Counted from the stretch's first letter, positions 47,862-57,510 are shown. The stretch is DNA of 64,000 nucleotides from Pseudomonas sp. Bout1 (GCF_034314165.1 NZ_JAVIWK010000001.1:4603001-4667000), one strand, 5' to 3'. The notes: generated from the letters alone by a model not told the origin. Translations and numbers: made by a program.

Positions 47862-50300
47862 ATGAATTCATCACGCGCCGCAGGCCGCCGCCAACCCGGC
47901 AAGGCCTTCGCCCATACCCTGTTGTTCCTCGCCGTGTGCGAGGCCGCCAGCTACAGCAGCCTGACCCTCGCCGCCGACGCACCGGCCAGCGACAACCCCC
48001 TGGACACCGTCGTGGTGATCGGCAACCGCGGTCAGGCCCGCACCTTGGCCGAGAGCCCGGCACCGGTGGATGTGATTTCCTCAAAGCAACTGCTCGCCAC
48101 CGGCCAGGGCGACCTGACCCGCGCCTTGAGCAAGGTGCTGCCGTCGCTCAACCAGCCAGCCTCGTCGGGCTTCGGTTCGACCTCCATCGTGCGCCCCATC
48201 AGCCTGCGCGGCCTGAACGGCGACCAGGTGCTGGTGCTGGTCAACGGCAAGCGCCGCCACAACAGCGCGCTGCTGAACAACGCCACCTCCCTTAACTCCG
48301 GCTCGCAACCGGTGGACCTGGACATGATCCCCACCGCCCTGGTGGATCACATCGAAGTATTGCGTGACGGTGCCTCGGCGCAGTATGGGTCGGACGCCAT
48401 CGGCGGCGTGATCAACATCGTGCTCAAGCAAACCGACCACGGCGGCAGTGTGTCCACCACCTACGGCCAGAACTATGAAAACGGCGACGGCGAAACCGTG
48501 CGCCAGACTGGCAACGTTGGCCTCGCGCTGCCCAATGACGGCTTTATCAACCTCGCTCTGGACGTGAAAAAACAGAACGTCTCGGACCGTTCCGACGCAG
48601 CGCCGTACACCGACAGCGCCGGCAATACCAGCCAGCGCCACACCTACTACGGCACCGGCTTGCCCGAGGCCAAGAACTTCAGCCTGGGTTACAACGCCGA
48701 GTTGCCGGTGAGTGATGACCTGACCCTGTATTCGTTCTCTACCTACACCCACCGCAACTCGGAAAAACCCCTGGCCTTCCACCAGCCGGGCAGTTTCAAC
48801 GGTATCCAGACGCCCTACCCCGAAGGTATCGAAGACAACCTGCGCTTCATTGAAAATGACTTCCAGGTGGCCGCCGGCGGCAAAGGCAAAGTTGCCGACT
48901 GGGACTATGACTTGTCCACCACCTATGGCCAGGACCATGCCCAAGCCACGCTTACCGACACCTACAACCTGAGCTACGGACCGAATTCGCCGACCTCGGT
49001 GGACACCGGCGTAAAAACCTTCAGCCAGTGGACCAACAACCTCGACCTGACCCGCGCGTTTGACCTTGGGCTGTACAAGCCGACGCAGATTTCCTGGGGC
49101 CTGGAACAGCGCTACGAGAGCTACAAGATCGGCAAGGGCGACCTCGCCTCCTACGCCAGCGGCCCGTTTGATGTCGGAGCCAACGGCGCGCCGATTGCCC
49201 CCGGGACCATCTCCGGTGCCGGTACCACCCCGGCCGACGCCGCCGAAAAAGGCCGCACCAGCGTTGCCGGCTATGGCGAGATAGGCCAGGACTTTACCGA
49301 CAAATGGCACGTGGACCTCGCCGGGCGCTACGAGCACTACAACGATGGCTCGGGCACCACCACCAACGGCAAGTTCTCCACCCGCTACCAGCTGACACCG
49401 ATCCTGGCCGTGCGCGGTACCTTCAGCACCGGGTTCCGTGCGCCGTCTTTGGCCCAGCAGATCTACAGCTCCACCTCGCAAACCAGCGTCAACGGCCAGC
49501 TGTTCGACTACCGCAACGTCGCGGTGAATTCCGACGTGGCCAAGGCGCTGGGCGCGACCACCCTCAAGCCTGAAAAGTCGACCAACTACAGCCTCGGGCT
49601 GACCCTGCAACCCACCGACAACACCAACATCACCCTGGATGCCTACCAGATCGTGATCAAGGACCGCATCGCCCAGACCGGCTACCTGGGCGGCACCCCG
49701 CAAATCAGCGCGATCCTCGCCGCAGCCGGGCTCAACCCGAACCAGGCGGTGACCTACTTCACCAACGCCCTCGACACCACCACCCGTGGCGTCGACCTGG
49801 TGGGCGACTACCGCCAGGACATCGGTGCCTATGGCAACCTGAAATACAGCGCAGGGTTCAACTGGAACACCACCCAGATCGACTCGATCCACGCCTCGGC
49901 CGTGGCCGCCCAGGCCCTCGGCCCGGACGGTGGCTATGACCGCCAGCGCCAGGGCAACCTCAAGTACGGCTTGCCGCAATCCAAACTGCTGCTGGGCACC
50001 ACCTGGGCCTACAACAAACTTGAAACCAGCCTGAACCTCACCCGCTACGGCTCCTACACCGAGTACGGCACCGCCGAGATCTACGACCGCAGCTTCTCGC
50101 CAACCTGGATCACCGACCTGAACATCGACTACCACCTGACCAAGGCCGTGACCCTGAATGCCGGCGCGAACAACCTGTTCAACAAGTACCCGAAACGCAC
50201 CGACCTGGTGAGCAGCTCCGGCGGCTTCCCGTACGGCACCTTTTCGCCTTACGGCACCACCGGTGGCTACTGGTACACCGGCGTGACGTACAACTTCTGA
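47862..50300 (+). CDS. TonB-dependent outer-membrane receptor
   Basis: The ~812-residue protein has a signal peptide (RRQPGKAFAHTLLFLAVCEAASYSSLTLAA), a TonB-box-like DTVVVIG at the mature N-terminus, the plug domain (PVDVISSKQLLATGQGDLTR; SLRGLNGDQVLVLVNGKRRHN; GSDAIGGVINIVL) and a 22-strand barrel ending in YWYTGVTYNF with terminal Phe. The start is ATG 47862, GGAG 11 bases upstream. It is the first gene of a sigma-54 operon with three flavin monooxygenases, and no Fur-like box was recognised. It therefore probably takes up an organic, perhaps sulfur-containing, compound rather than a ferric siderophore; that is inferred from neighbours. Confidence 0.9.
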   Translation: MNSSRAAGRRQPGKAFAHTLLFLAVCEAASYSSLTLAADAPASDNPLDTVVVIGNRGQARTLAESPAPVDVISSKQLLATGQGDLTRALSKVLPSLNQPASSGFGSTSIVRPISLRGLNGDQVLVLVNGKRRHNSALLNNATSLNSGSQPVDLDMIPTALVDHIEVLRDGASAQYGSDAIGGVINIVLKQTDHGGSVSTTYGQNYENGDGETVRQTGNVGLALPNDGFINLALDVKKQNVSDRSDAAPYTDSAGNTSQRHTYYGTGLPEAKNFSLGYNAELPVSDDLTLYSFSTYTHRNSEKPLAFHQPGSFNGIQTPYPEGIEDNLRFIENDFQVAAGGKGKVADWDYDLSTTYGQDHAQATLTDTYNLSYGPNSPTSVDTGVKTFSQWTNNLDLTRAFDLGLYKPTQISWGLEQRYESYKIGKGDLASYASGPFDVGANGAPIAPGTISGAGTTPADAAEKGRTSVAGYGEIGQDFTDKWHVDLAGRYEHYNDGSGTTTNGKFSTRYQLTPILAVRGTFSTGFRAPSLAQQIYSSTSQTSVNGQLFDYRNVAVNSDVAKALGATTLKPEKSTNYSLGLTLQPTDNTNITLDAYQIVIKDRIAQTGYLGGTPQISAILAAAGLNPNQAVTYFTNALDTTTRGVDLVGDYRQDIGAYGNLKYSAGFNWNTTQIDSIHASAVAAQALGPDGGYDRQRQGNLKYGLPQSKLLLGTTWAYNKLETSLNLTRYGSYTEYGTAEIYDRSFSPTWITDLNIDYHLTKAVTLNAGANNLFNKYPKRTDLVSSSGGFPYGTFSPYGTTGGYWYTGVTYNF

Positions 50301-50358
50301 CCCAGCCCGCGGGGCCGGCTCACCAGCCCCGCGCCTGACCTTTTACGGGAGCCTGTCC

Positions 50359-51702
50359 ATGACACGACGTACCGATCAACTCAAACTGGGGGCCTTCCTG
50401 GCCAACAGCGGCCACCACGTATCCGCCTGGCGCCACCCGCTGGCACAGGCCGATGCCAGCCTGGATTTCGAGCACTTCAAACACATCGCGCAAACCGCCG
50501 AGCGGGGCAAATTCGACGCCCTGTTCGTTGCCGATGTGGTCGCACTGTGGGGGCATCATCATGACGCCCTGAGCCGCACCGCCCGCGCCGAACACTTCGA
50601 ACCCTTGACCCTGATGGCCGCGCTGGCAGCCGTCACGCGCAATATCGGCCTGATCGCCACCGCCACCACCAGCTACAACGAGCCGTACCATATCGCCCGC
50701 AAGTTCGCCTCCCTCGACCACCTGTCCAAAGGTCGCGCGGCCTGGAACCTGGTGACCTCGGTGGTCTCGGATGAAGCCTGGAACTTCGGCCGCGAAACCC
50801 ATATCGACCATGGCGACCGCTACCAGCGTGCCGAAGAATTCCACGATGTGGTCAAGGGCCTGTGGGACAGCTGGGACGACGACGCCTTCACCCGCGACAA
50901 GGCCAGCGGGGAATATTTCGACCCGGCCAAACTGCACACCCTGAACCATCGCGGCGAACATTTTTCCGTACGCGGCCCACTTAACGTCGCTCGCCCGCCC
51001 CAAGGCCATCCGGTGCTGGTACAGGCCGGTGCGTCGGAACCGGGCAAGGCACTCGCTGCCCGTGTCGCCGAACTGATTTTTGCGGTCAACCATGACCTGC
51101 CCGGTGCCCAGGCGTTCTATCAAGACATCAAGCAACGCGCCACTGCGTTTGGCCGTGACCCCGACCACATCAAGATCCTGCCCGGCGTCACCCCGTTTAT
51201 CGGTGAAACCCGCGAACAGGCCCAGGCGCTGTTCGACGAGTTCCAGGCCTTGGTAGACCCGGTGCTGGGCCTGCGTTTCCTGGCCGACACCTTGGGTGAT
51301 GACATCGACCTGTCGGGCCATGACCTCGACGGCCCGCTGCCGGAAACCCCGGTGGGCCAGCGCGGCAGCCGTCGTGACAAACTGCTGGAACTGGCCCGCA
51401 GCCAGAACCTGAGCATTCGCCAGCTGTACCTGCACCTGACCGCCGGCAACCCGGTGATCGGCACCGCCGAAGACATCGCCGACTTCTTCGAGCAGTGGTT
51501 CGAGGCCCGTGCCTGCGACGGGTTTAATGTGTTCTTCCCGTACTTCCCGGGTGCCATCGACCTGTTTGTCGACCAGGTGATTCCACTGCTGCAGCAACGC
51601 GGGTTGTTCCGCACTGAATACGAAGGCACCACCCTGCGCGAAAGCCTCGGACTGCCGCGCCCCAGCAACCGTTTTACCCAAGGGAGGACGAGAGTAGGAT
51701 GA
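50359..51702 (+). CDS. FMN-dependent monooxygenase, NtaA/SnaA/DszA family
   Basis: The 447-residue luciferase-like TIM-barrel enzyme matches the NtaA/SnaA/SoxA(DszA) group in length and motifs: LGAFLANSGHHVSAWRHP, ERGKFDALFVADV, RTARAEHFEPLTLMAALAAVTRNIGL, GRAAWNLVTS and GHPVLVQAGASEPGKALAA. These enzymes use reduced FMN from a separate reductase to oxidise substrates such as nitrilotriacetate or dibenzothiophene sulfone. It lies second in the receptor operon, 58 bases after the receptor. No flavin reductase gene is present in the window, so one must act in trans. Confidence 0.88.
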   Translation: MTRRTDQLKLGAFLANSGHHVSAWRHPLAQADASLDFEHFKHIAQTAERGKFDALFVADVVALWGHHHDALSRTARAEHFEPLTLMAALAAVTRNIGLIATATTSYNEPYHIARKFASLDHLSKGRAAWNLVTSVVSDEAWNFGRETHIDHGDRYQRAEEFHDVVKGLWDSWDDDAFTRDKASGEYFDPAKLHTLNHRGEHFSVRGPLNVARPPQGHPVLVQAGASEPGKALAARVAELIFAVNHDLPGAQAFYQDIKQRATAFGRDPDHIKILPGVTPFIGETREQAQALFDEFQALVDPVLGLRFLADTLGDDIDLSGHDLDGPLPETPVGQRGSRRDKLLELARSQNLSIRQLYLHLTAGNPVIGTAEDIADFFEQWFEARACDGFNVFFPYFPGAIDLFVDQVIPLLQQRGLFRTEYEGTTLRESLGLPRPSNRFTQGRTRVG

Positions 51703-51740
51703 CCAAGTTCTTCGACATGGAGCCCGTGTATGCCCCTTGA
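51699..51740 (+). CDS. Possible 13-codon coupling ORF between the first two monooxygenases
   Basis: ATG at 51699 overlaps the upstream TGA (ATGA), encodes MTKFFDMEPVYAP and stops at 51740 after overlapping the next gene's start at 51730. It is probably a translational-coupling relic rather than a functional peptide; a frameshifted old N-terminus is an alternative. Confidence 0.25.
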   Translation: MTKFFDMEPVYAP

Positions 51741-52722
51741 ATTCAGTTGGTTGATGCCCCTGTGTACGCCCGACTGGGCGGCGCAGCCGGGGCAGTGGAT
51801 TCAGCTGGCCCAGGCCGTGGAATACGCCGGCATCGACGGCCTGTGGATCCCCGGCGGCGCGCTGTGCGCCGACAGCCTGGGGGTAGCGGCGGCGCTGTGC
51901 GCGCATACCCGGCGGGTGCAATTGTCGGTGAGCGTGCCGCCGGAAGTCATGCTGCCGGCCGCCCTGGCCACCACCCTGCAAAGCCTGCAATCGATCAGCA
52001 GCCACCGGGTACGCTTGCACTTGCCCGACGGCGAACAAGGCAGCCTGCGCAGCGCGTTTGGCGAATGGCTGAACCGCGACCAACGCAGCGAACGTATCGG
52101 CGAGTACCTGGAGATCCTCCAGCAGTTGCTGGCACCGAATGACGGCGGCCTGGATTATCAAGGCCGCTATTTCCAACTGGAAAACGCCGGCGTCGCCCGC
52201 CGCGAACTGCCCGCGCCGCCCCTGGTGCTGGACGACAGCCAAAGCCATGCGCTGGTGGCCGGACACGCCCAGGTCTGCTTGTTGCGGCCCGGGCATCCAC
52301 AGTGGCTGGCCCAGGAAATACAACGCTGGCACCAGCACCAACCGAGCCTGGCCTTTGCCTGTACCTTCGGCCTGATCATCGGCGACAGCGAGGACCTGGC
52401 CTGGGAAACCGCCGCCGCCCTGCTGCCGGCCCGGCACGTGCCCCGCCCCGGCGTCGCCACCGTGCCCCGCGACCGTCATCCGCTGCGCCAGTGGGAGGTC
52501 CACCCTAACCTTTTGCAATTGCATCCCGGCCAACCGCTGATCCTGGTGGGCACGCCCCATCAAATCGCCACGCGCCTGCAGGAACTGCACGGCCTGGGCC
52601 TTGGCCACATCATCCTGCAAGGCGGCCCGGCGGTCAGCGAGGTGCTGCGCTTCGGCGAACAAGTCCTGCCGCTGCTTTTTCAACACGGCCTGCGCAAGGA
52701 GCGCCTGCACCATGAACACTGA
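51730..52722 (+). CDS. Divergent luciferase-like monooxygenase (LLM) family protein
   Basis: This 330-residue LLM-fold protein shows FSWLMPLCTPDW at the first strand, AVEYAGIDGLWIPGGALCADSL, and RSERIGEYLEILQQLL plus LDYQGRYFQL, which correspond to the usual LLM segments. The central flavin/substrate region is shortened or altered compared with SsuD. GTPHQIATRLQEL near the C-terminus keeps the family form. GGAG lies 7 bases before ATG 51730. It overlaps the next gene by 11 bases. It may be a diverged partner subunit or a monooxygenase with a distinct substrate. Confidence 0.8.
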   Translation: MPLEFSWLMPLCTPDWAAQPGQWIQLAQAVEYAGIDGLWIPGGALCADSLGVAAALCAHTRRVQLSVSVPPEVMLPAALATTLQSLQSISSHRVRLHLPDGEQGSLRSAFGEWLNRDQRSERIGEYLEILQQLLAPNDGGLDYQGRYFQLENAGVARRELPAPPLVLDDSQSHALVAGHAQVCLLRPGHPQWLAQEIQRWHQHQPSLAFACTFGLIIGDSEDLAWETAAALLPARHVPRPGVATVPRDRHPLRQWEVHPNLLQLHPGQPLILVGTPHQIATRLQELHGLGLGHIILQGGPAVSEVLRFGEQVLPLLFQHGLRKERLHHEH

Positions 52723-53854
52723 GGTTCGCCCACCGATCCAGCTCGACTGGTTCCTGCCCACCAATGGCGACGGCCGCCATCTCACCAGCAGCGGCTTGCC
52801 CAAGGTCGGGCTGTTCCAGCAAGGCGAACGCGCACCGACCCTCGACTACCTGCGCCAGATCGTGCGGGCCACCGAACAGGCGGGATTCGACGGGATCATG
52901 GTGCCCACCGCCAGCGGTTTCGAAGACCCGTGGCTGATTACCGCGGTGCTCGCCCAGGAAGTGCGGCGGCTGAAATTCCTCCTCACCTTGCGCCCCGGCA
53001 TGGAGCTGCCCGCCTACACGGCCCACCGCGCAGCGACCTTGCAGCTGCTCAGCGAGAATCGCCTGGCGTTGCATGTGGTGACGGGATCCAGCCGTTTTGA
53101 GCAGCGTTCGTTGGGGGACTTTCTCGAACACGATGAGCGTTATGCGCGTACTGCGGAGTTTTTGCAGGTGTTCCAGGCAGTGTGGGCCGCAGAGCAGCCA
53201 ACGCACCCGGGGCGTTACTACCGCAGTGGCATCAGCACGCCCGTTGCGCCGGGCGCGCAAGTGCCGGCGATCTATTTTGGGGGGGCATCGGAGGCGGCTG
53301 AACAGGTCGGTGCCGCCCATGGGCAAACTTACCTGATGTGGTGTGAACCACCAATGATGATCGCCGAACGTATTTTGCGCATGCGCGAACTGGCCGCCGC
53401 CCGGGACCGCACCTTGCGCTTTGGCCTGCGCCTGCACCTCTTCGCCGATCGCACGGACGAAGCGGCCTGGGCGCATGTTGAGCGGCTGTTGGAGGAGATA
53501 CCCAAGGACGCCATCGACCAGGCTCAACGGCAAATGGCCAGGTACGAGTCGGTGGGCCAGAACCGCCAGACCGAGTTGATGAAAGGCCGTGGACGCGGCG
53601 CGCGCGAGCTGGAGGTTTCAGCCAACCTGTGGGCCGGAGTGGGCCTGGTGCGTGGCGGCGCCGGCACTGCGCTGGTGGGCAGTTATGAGCGGGTGGCGGA
53701 GCGAATCGAGGAGTACCACCAGTTGGGGGTGGACAGCTTTATCCTGTCGGGTTTCCCGCACCTGGAAGAGTCGATTCATATGGGCGCCGAGCTGTTGCCG
53801 CTGTTGCGCAGGATTGGCGCCGCCGGGCGCGCCGCCGAGGTGGGCCGGGCGTGA
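52712..53854 (+). CDS. Alkanesulfonate monooxygenase-like (SsuD family) enzyme
   Basis: The 380-residue FMNH2-dependent monooxygenase is about the length of E. coli SsuD (381). It begins IQLDWFLPTNGDGRHL and contains GFDGIMVPTASGFEDPW, LLTLRPGMELPAYTAHRAATL, LHVVTGSSRFEQ and RYYRSGI, typical of the SsuD/SfnG group, which release sulfite from sulfonates. ATG 52712 has AAGGAG upstream and overlaps the preceding stop. It is the last gene of the receptor operon. Desulfonation or sulfone oxidation is the most likely chemistry; the partner reductase SsuE is absent from the window. Confidence 0.88.
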   Translation: MNTEVRPPIQLDWFLPTNGDGRHLTSSGLPKVGLFQQGERAPTLDYLRQIVRATEQAGFDGIMVPTASGFEDPWLITAVLAQEVRRLKFLLTLRPGMELPAYTAHRAATLQLLSENRLALHVVTGSSRFEQRSLGDFLEHDERYARTAEFLQVFQAVWAAEQPTHPGRYYRSGISTPVAPGAQVPAIYFGGASEAAEQVGAAHGQTYLMWCEPPMMIAERILRMRELAAARDRTLRFGLRLHLFADRTDEAAWAHVERLLEEIPKDAIDQAQRQMARYESVGQNRQTELMKGRGRGARELEVSANLWAGVGLVRGGAGTALVGSYERVAERIEEYHQLGVDSFILSGFPHLEESIHMGAELLPLLRRIGAAGRAAEVGRA

Positions 53855-53859
53855 GGTCA

Positions 53860-53877
53860 CGGGTACTTCGGTACCCG
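53860..53877 (+). terminator. TTCG-capped hairpin after the SsuD-like gene
   Basis: CGGGTAC-TTCG-GTACCCG: perfect 7-bp stem with a stable UUCG-type tetraloop six bases after the stop. There is no T-run, so it may be a stabilising 3' end rather than an intrinsic terminator. Confidence 0.5.
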
Positions 53878-53891
53878 CTTGGGCCACCGCG

Positions 53892-53929
53892 TTTCACACC
53901 TGTGAAAGCTTGTGACTTGTTGCCAACAA
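53892..53929. promoter_or_regulatory. Two palindromes upstream of the HrpK-like gene
   Basis: TTTCACACCTGTGAAA (53892-53907; 7-bp arms) and TTGTTGCCAACAA (53917-53929; 6-bp arms, 1-base centre) lie 70-105 bases before the gene. No HrpL box (GGAACC-N16-CCAC) was found, so regulation is not by the standard Hrp sigma factor as far as visible. Confidence 0.35.
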
Positions 53930-53997
53930 ACCCGTTTCAACCCCCAGCCAGCCCCTAGTATCGAGTCCTCGTGCGCCCCTTCACATGGACTGAACCA

Positions 53998-56900
53998 ATG
54001 ATCACCCGTCCCGAAAAACCCGCCTCCCCCCGCATCGCCCCACCCAACGCGCCCGAGCGCGCCTTCGACGCAGTCCTGAACAAAGCCAGAATCCTTGCCA
54101 GTAGCGGCCCGGGCGACAAAACCGTCAAGCCCGAGGACTACAAGCAAGTCACCGCCCTGGCGGCCAAGCTCGACATCGATACGCTCAAGGTCATCGGCGA
54201 AGACAAGGACGCCGGGGTGATCTACTTCGAACAGGACGGTGCCAAATACAAGATCAGCGCCGAGGGGGCGGCCAACGCCCAGGACGGTTTCGACGTGTTG
54301 AAAAACCTGCGCTTCGGGCATGCCGTGGCCCCCGTCAACCAGGGTGGCCCCAACGAAGGCACCCCGCTCTACACCTTCCTCCAGACCTTGGCCGAAACCC
54401 GGGGCACCCCGGCCGGCAAGGCGATTCGCGAAAGCCTGAAAAACCCCGACCAGCAACTGCTGCGCGAGGACGGCGACGGTGTGCGCCTGGCCAATATCAA
54501 ATCGGTAGGCAAGGCCGAGGACGGCATCCTCAAGGTCAGCCTGGAAAACGGCAAGACCCTGGTCATCTCCGAACTGCTCACGCCGCAGGCGTTCAGCACC
54601 TACACCCAGGCCGGGGTAACCAAGCAGGCCTTGAATGACGGCAAGACCAAGGGGTATGAAGCAGTCACCAGCCTGCCTGGAGACCTGGATTTCAGTCAGT
54701 TGAAAGTCGTGTCCGAAGACACTGCTGCCGGGGTGATCCTGTTCGAACACCAGGGCCACAAGTACGCGATCAGCAAGTCCGAAGCCGACCTGCCGCAACC
54801 CGGCGCCGACCTCGGCAACCCCAACCCAAACGCCGGCGGCACCTTCTACAACTTCCTGCATGCCGTGCACGCCAGTGAAGGCTCGCAGGCCTTCGACTAC
54901 ATCAAGAACGCCCAGTCCCTGCCCGGCCAGGAACTGCTGCGCAAGGACGAGGCCAGCTTGAAGCTGGGCGACATCAGCAAGGTCGACGCGCCCATGGACG
55001 CGATCCTGGTGGTCAACCAGGCCGACGGTAAACTGCTGGTGGTGTCCAAGGACATCACCCCTGAGGCCTTCGCCGCCTACACCACCAAGGGCCAAACCCT
55101 GGCCGGTATCGAAAAGGCCAAGGGCGACGGCTACACCCTCGCCGCCCCGGACGCGTACCTGGCCTCCACTGAAGACATCATGAGTGTGGGCGGTGCCGGT
55201 GATTATGGCCCCGGCCTGATCGCCTTCACCCAGCACAAGCCCGGCGGCAGCGAAGAGAAAATCGTGGTCTCGGAAGACAGCAACCCGCAGATGTTCGAAC
55301 AGATTTGCGGCTACCGCAGCGACATCGCAGCGCAGACCACCGACGTCGACAAGCTGCGCACCGACAACGGCCTGCCGCCCCTCAAGGACGTGTCTGTCGA
55401 CAACCTGACCACCACCGAGAAAGACGAAAGCGGCAACCCGCTCTCGGTACAGGACCTGTCGATGAAAACCCTGGTGGACAGCTACCGCGCCGGGGTCAAG
55501 GACGGCAGCATCGGCAAGGACGACCCGCGCGCCAAGTTCCTGCGGGCGGTGGAAGCCAAGAGCATGGCCGACAATGGCATGTCGATCATTCCCGAGCACG
55601 GTTTTGGCAACCAGGGCATTGCCACCACGCCCATCGACGTGACCTCGCGGGATGTGCGCGACAACATCTTCGACACCAAGGCCATCGACCAGACCATCAA
55701 CGACCTGCTCGGCGACTCGACCATCCAGCACGACATCAAGGCCAATCACGACGCGGCCCTGGGCAAGGTCGACGGCGGCCAGGCCAAGGTCGATGAGACC
55801 AAACAGAAGCTGATCGACAGCACCTCCTCGGAGAACTTCACCCGGTACATCAAGTCCCTGCAAGACAGTGGCAAGACCGAACTGGCAACCCAGGAAATCC
55901 AGACCGCCTACACCGCCCTGGCGGATATCGACCCGGCCAAGGCCGACAACTTCCTGCAAAACCTGCAAATCGACGGCTACACCGACGCCGTTGAAAAGCT
56001 GATGGACGACCCCACCAAGATCTCTGACGACAACACTGCGCTGGCCACCACCGACAACACCATGGCGATCCTGTCGATGCTCAAGGGCAGCGCCGACGGC
56101 CTGCCGCGCCAGGCACTGGGGGTGTATTCGAAGTTCGTCGACCAACTGCTCAAGGACAAAAATGCCGCCGCCGACTTCGGCAAGGCGATGATTTCCCTCG
56201 GCGACACCTGGCAAAAGAACGGCGTGATCAGCTTCAGTGACATCGACAAGGCCGTGAGCAAGGAGATCATGCCGGGCCTCAGCGAAGAGAACCGCAGTGC
56301 CTTCACGAAGAACCTCAACTTCCTCAAGGACAACGGCGTACTCGGCTCGGTAGGCGGCGCGATCGGCATGGGCCGTATCGTCTACCAACTGGCCGGGCAA
56401 GGCGGCAAGCTGGCGGATACGCCGATGAAACGCCTGGGCATCGCCAATGACTTCCTGGGCTTCTTGGGCACCGGCTCGCACTTCGCCACGCTGGGCTTGA
56501 AGGTCTACGACAAGTTGCGCGGCACCAACGCCTACAAACTGATGGGCTTCGACCGCTCCCTGCCCGACCTGTGGGCCAAGCCCGGCGAGGGTTACCACGC
56601 CCTGCCCAAGGACGCCGAGGCGATACAGAAGAAATACTTCGACATCGTCGACCAGGCCATGGACGACGGCAAGGACGTGGGCAAGGCGCTCAACAGCGGT
56701 GGCTGGAGCGACGAAGGCGCGAAGAAGGTCCAGGAAGGTATCGAAAAAGGCATTGCCAGCCGTGGCGGCGTGGCGGGCGCAGGTTTCGGCGCGAAGTTCG
56801 CCAGCAGCGCGATCAAAGTGATCGGCATGGCCACCGACGTGGCGGGCGGCGTGATCAGCGTGGTCCAGGCGGCGTTCACCTTGCGTGATGGTGTGCGCGA

Positions 56901-57468
56901 GAAAGACCCGGTGAAAATCGCCTCGGGTTCACTGTCCATGGCCGGTGGTGTCAGCAGCCTGGTGGGCGCCGCGGGCGGCGTACTGGGCACGCTGGGAGTG
57001 ACCGGGCGAATCATCCCGTTCCTGGGGCCGGTAGGCTTCTTGATTTCGGGCGCGCTGTCGTTTGTCGGGGCGATTCTGAGCACCGTGCAGTCGCACAAAC
57101 TGCACAAGATCTCGATGCAGAACTGGAACCAGATCCAGGACTTCAAGCAGGAAGGGTTGCTCAAGCCCAACGGGGATGAGGCATATGTGTGGTTGCAGAC
57201 CTACCTGTCTGACTGGGGCCAACGGGATGCGCCACAGGACCAGAGCATTTTTGATTTTCGCAAGGAAGAATGGGACGCGCGCTCGAGCATTCGTGGGGGC
57301 GATCATCGGCGCGATCACCCGGACTTTATCGGGGATGGAAATAACAATAATTCGGAGGACTACAAGTACTCGCTCAAACCGTCGGAATGGACCAACGAGA
57401 ACCACGACATCATCTGGCGGGTGGGGGATGGGTATGGGGGTGAATACCACGATGTGGACAAGCCCTGA
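53998..57468 (+). CDS. HrpK/NopX-like large protein, candidate type III translocator or effector
   Basis: The ~1156-residue protein has no Sec signal. The N-terminus is Pro/Ser/Ala-rich (MITRPEKPASPRIAPPNAPE), as in type III substrates. Residues ~45-440 contain two full and one partial internal repeats (LKVIGEDKDAGVIYFEQDG / LKVVSEDTAAGVILFEHQG / GPGLIAFTQHKPGG; also LYTFLQTL / FYNFLHAV), about 160-170 residues apart. The middle is helical. Residues ~915-1045 form a glycine/alanine-rich hydrophobic region (DVAGGVISVVQAAFTL; IIPFLGPVGFLISGALSFVGAIL), like translocator membrane hairpins. The overall C-terminal pattern recalls HrpK/XopF/NopX proteins. It is convergent with the T3SS export operon. 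An in-frame GTG at 53971 is an alternative start. Family assignment is from memory and moderate. Confidence 0.6.
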   Translation: MITRPEKPASPRIAPPNAPERAFDAVLNKARILASSGPGDKTVKPEDYKQVTALAAKLDIDTLKVIGEDKDAGVIYFEQDGAKYKISAEGAANAQDGFDVLKNLRFGHAVAPVNQGGPNEGTPLYTFLQTLAETRGTPAGKAIRESLKNPDQQLLREDGDGVRLANIKSVGKAEDGILKVSLENGKTLVISELLTPQAFSTYTQAGVTKQALNDGKTKGYEAVTSLPGDLDFSQLKVVSEDTAAGVILFEHQGHKYAISKSEADLPQPGADLGNPNPNAGGTFYNFLHAVHASEGSQAFDYIKNAQSLPGQELLRKDEASLKLGDISKVDAPMDAILVVNQADGKLLVVSKDITPEAFAAYTTKGQTLAGIEKAKGDGYTLAAPDAYLASTEDIMSVGGAGDYGPGLIAFTQHKPGGSEEKIVVSEDSNPQMFEQICGYRSDIAAQTTDVDKLRTDNGLPPLKDVSVDNLTTTEKDESGNPLSVQDLSMKTLVDSYRAGVKDGSIGKDDPRAKFLRAVEAKSMADNGMSIIPEHGFGNQGIATTPIDVTSRDVRDNIFDTKAIDQTINDLLGDSTIQHDIKANHDAALGKVDGGQAKVDETKQKLIDSTSSENFTRYIKSLQDSGKTELATQEIQTAYTALADIDPAKADNFLQNLQIDGYTDAVEKLMDDPTKISDDNTALATTDNTMAILSMLKGSADGLPRQALGVYSKFVDQLLKDKNAAADFGKAMISLGDTWQKNGVISFSDIDKAVSKEIMPGLSEENRSAFTKNLNFLKDNGVLGSVGGAIGMGRIVYQLAGQGGKLADTPMKRLGIANDFLGFLGTGSHFATLGLKVYDKLRGTNAYKLMGFDRSLPDLWAKPGEGYHALPKDAEAIQKKYFDIVDQAMDDGKDVGKALNSGGWSDEGAKKVQEGIEKGIASRGGVAGAGFGAKFASSAIKVIGMATDVAGGVISVVQAAFTLRDGVREKDPVKIASGSLSMAGGVSSLVGAAGGVLGTLGVTGRIIPFLGPVGFLISGALSFVGAILSTVQSHKLHKISMQNWNQIQDFKQEGLLKPNGDEAYVWLQTYLSDWGQRDAPQDQSIFDFRKEEWDARSSIRGGDHRRDHPDFIGDGNNNNSEDYKYSLKPSEWTNENHDIIWRVGDGYGGEYHDVDKP

Positions 57469-57510
57469 CCTAAGCTACTGACACCTGGAAGATAGAATGT
57501 CCCAGTGCAA

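Noticed and set aside
53857..53997. HrpL box upstream of the HrpK-like gene
   Set aside because: No GGAACC-N15-17-CCAC pattern could be found; only short palindromes.
48081..56598. Very long minus-strand ORFs opposite the TonB receptor, monooxygenases and HrpK-like gene (684, 827 and 913 codons)
   Set aside because: The plus-strand frames have clear domains, RBSs and promoters; the opposite frames are low-complexity Gly/Val/Leu or Gln/His-rich artefacts of GC3 bias.
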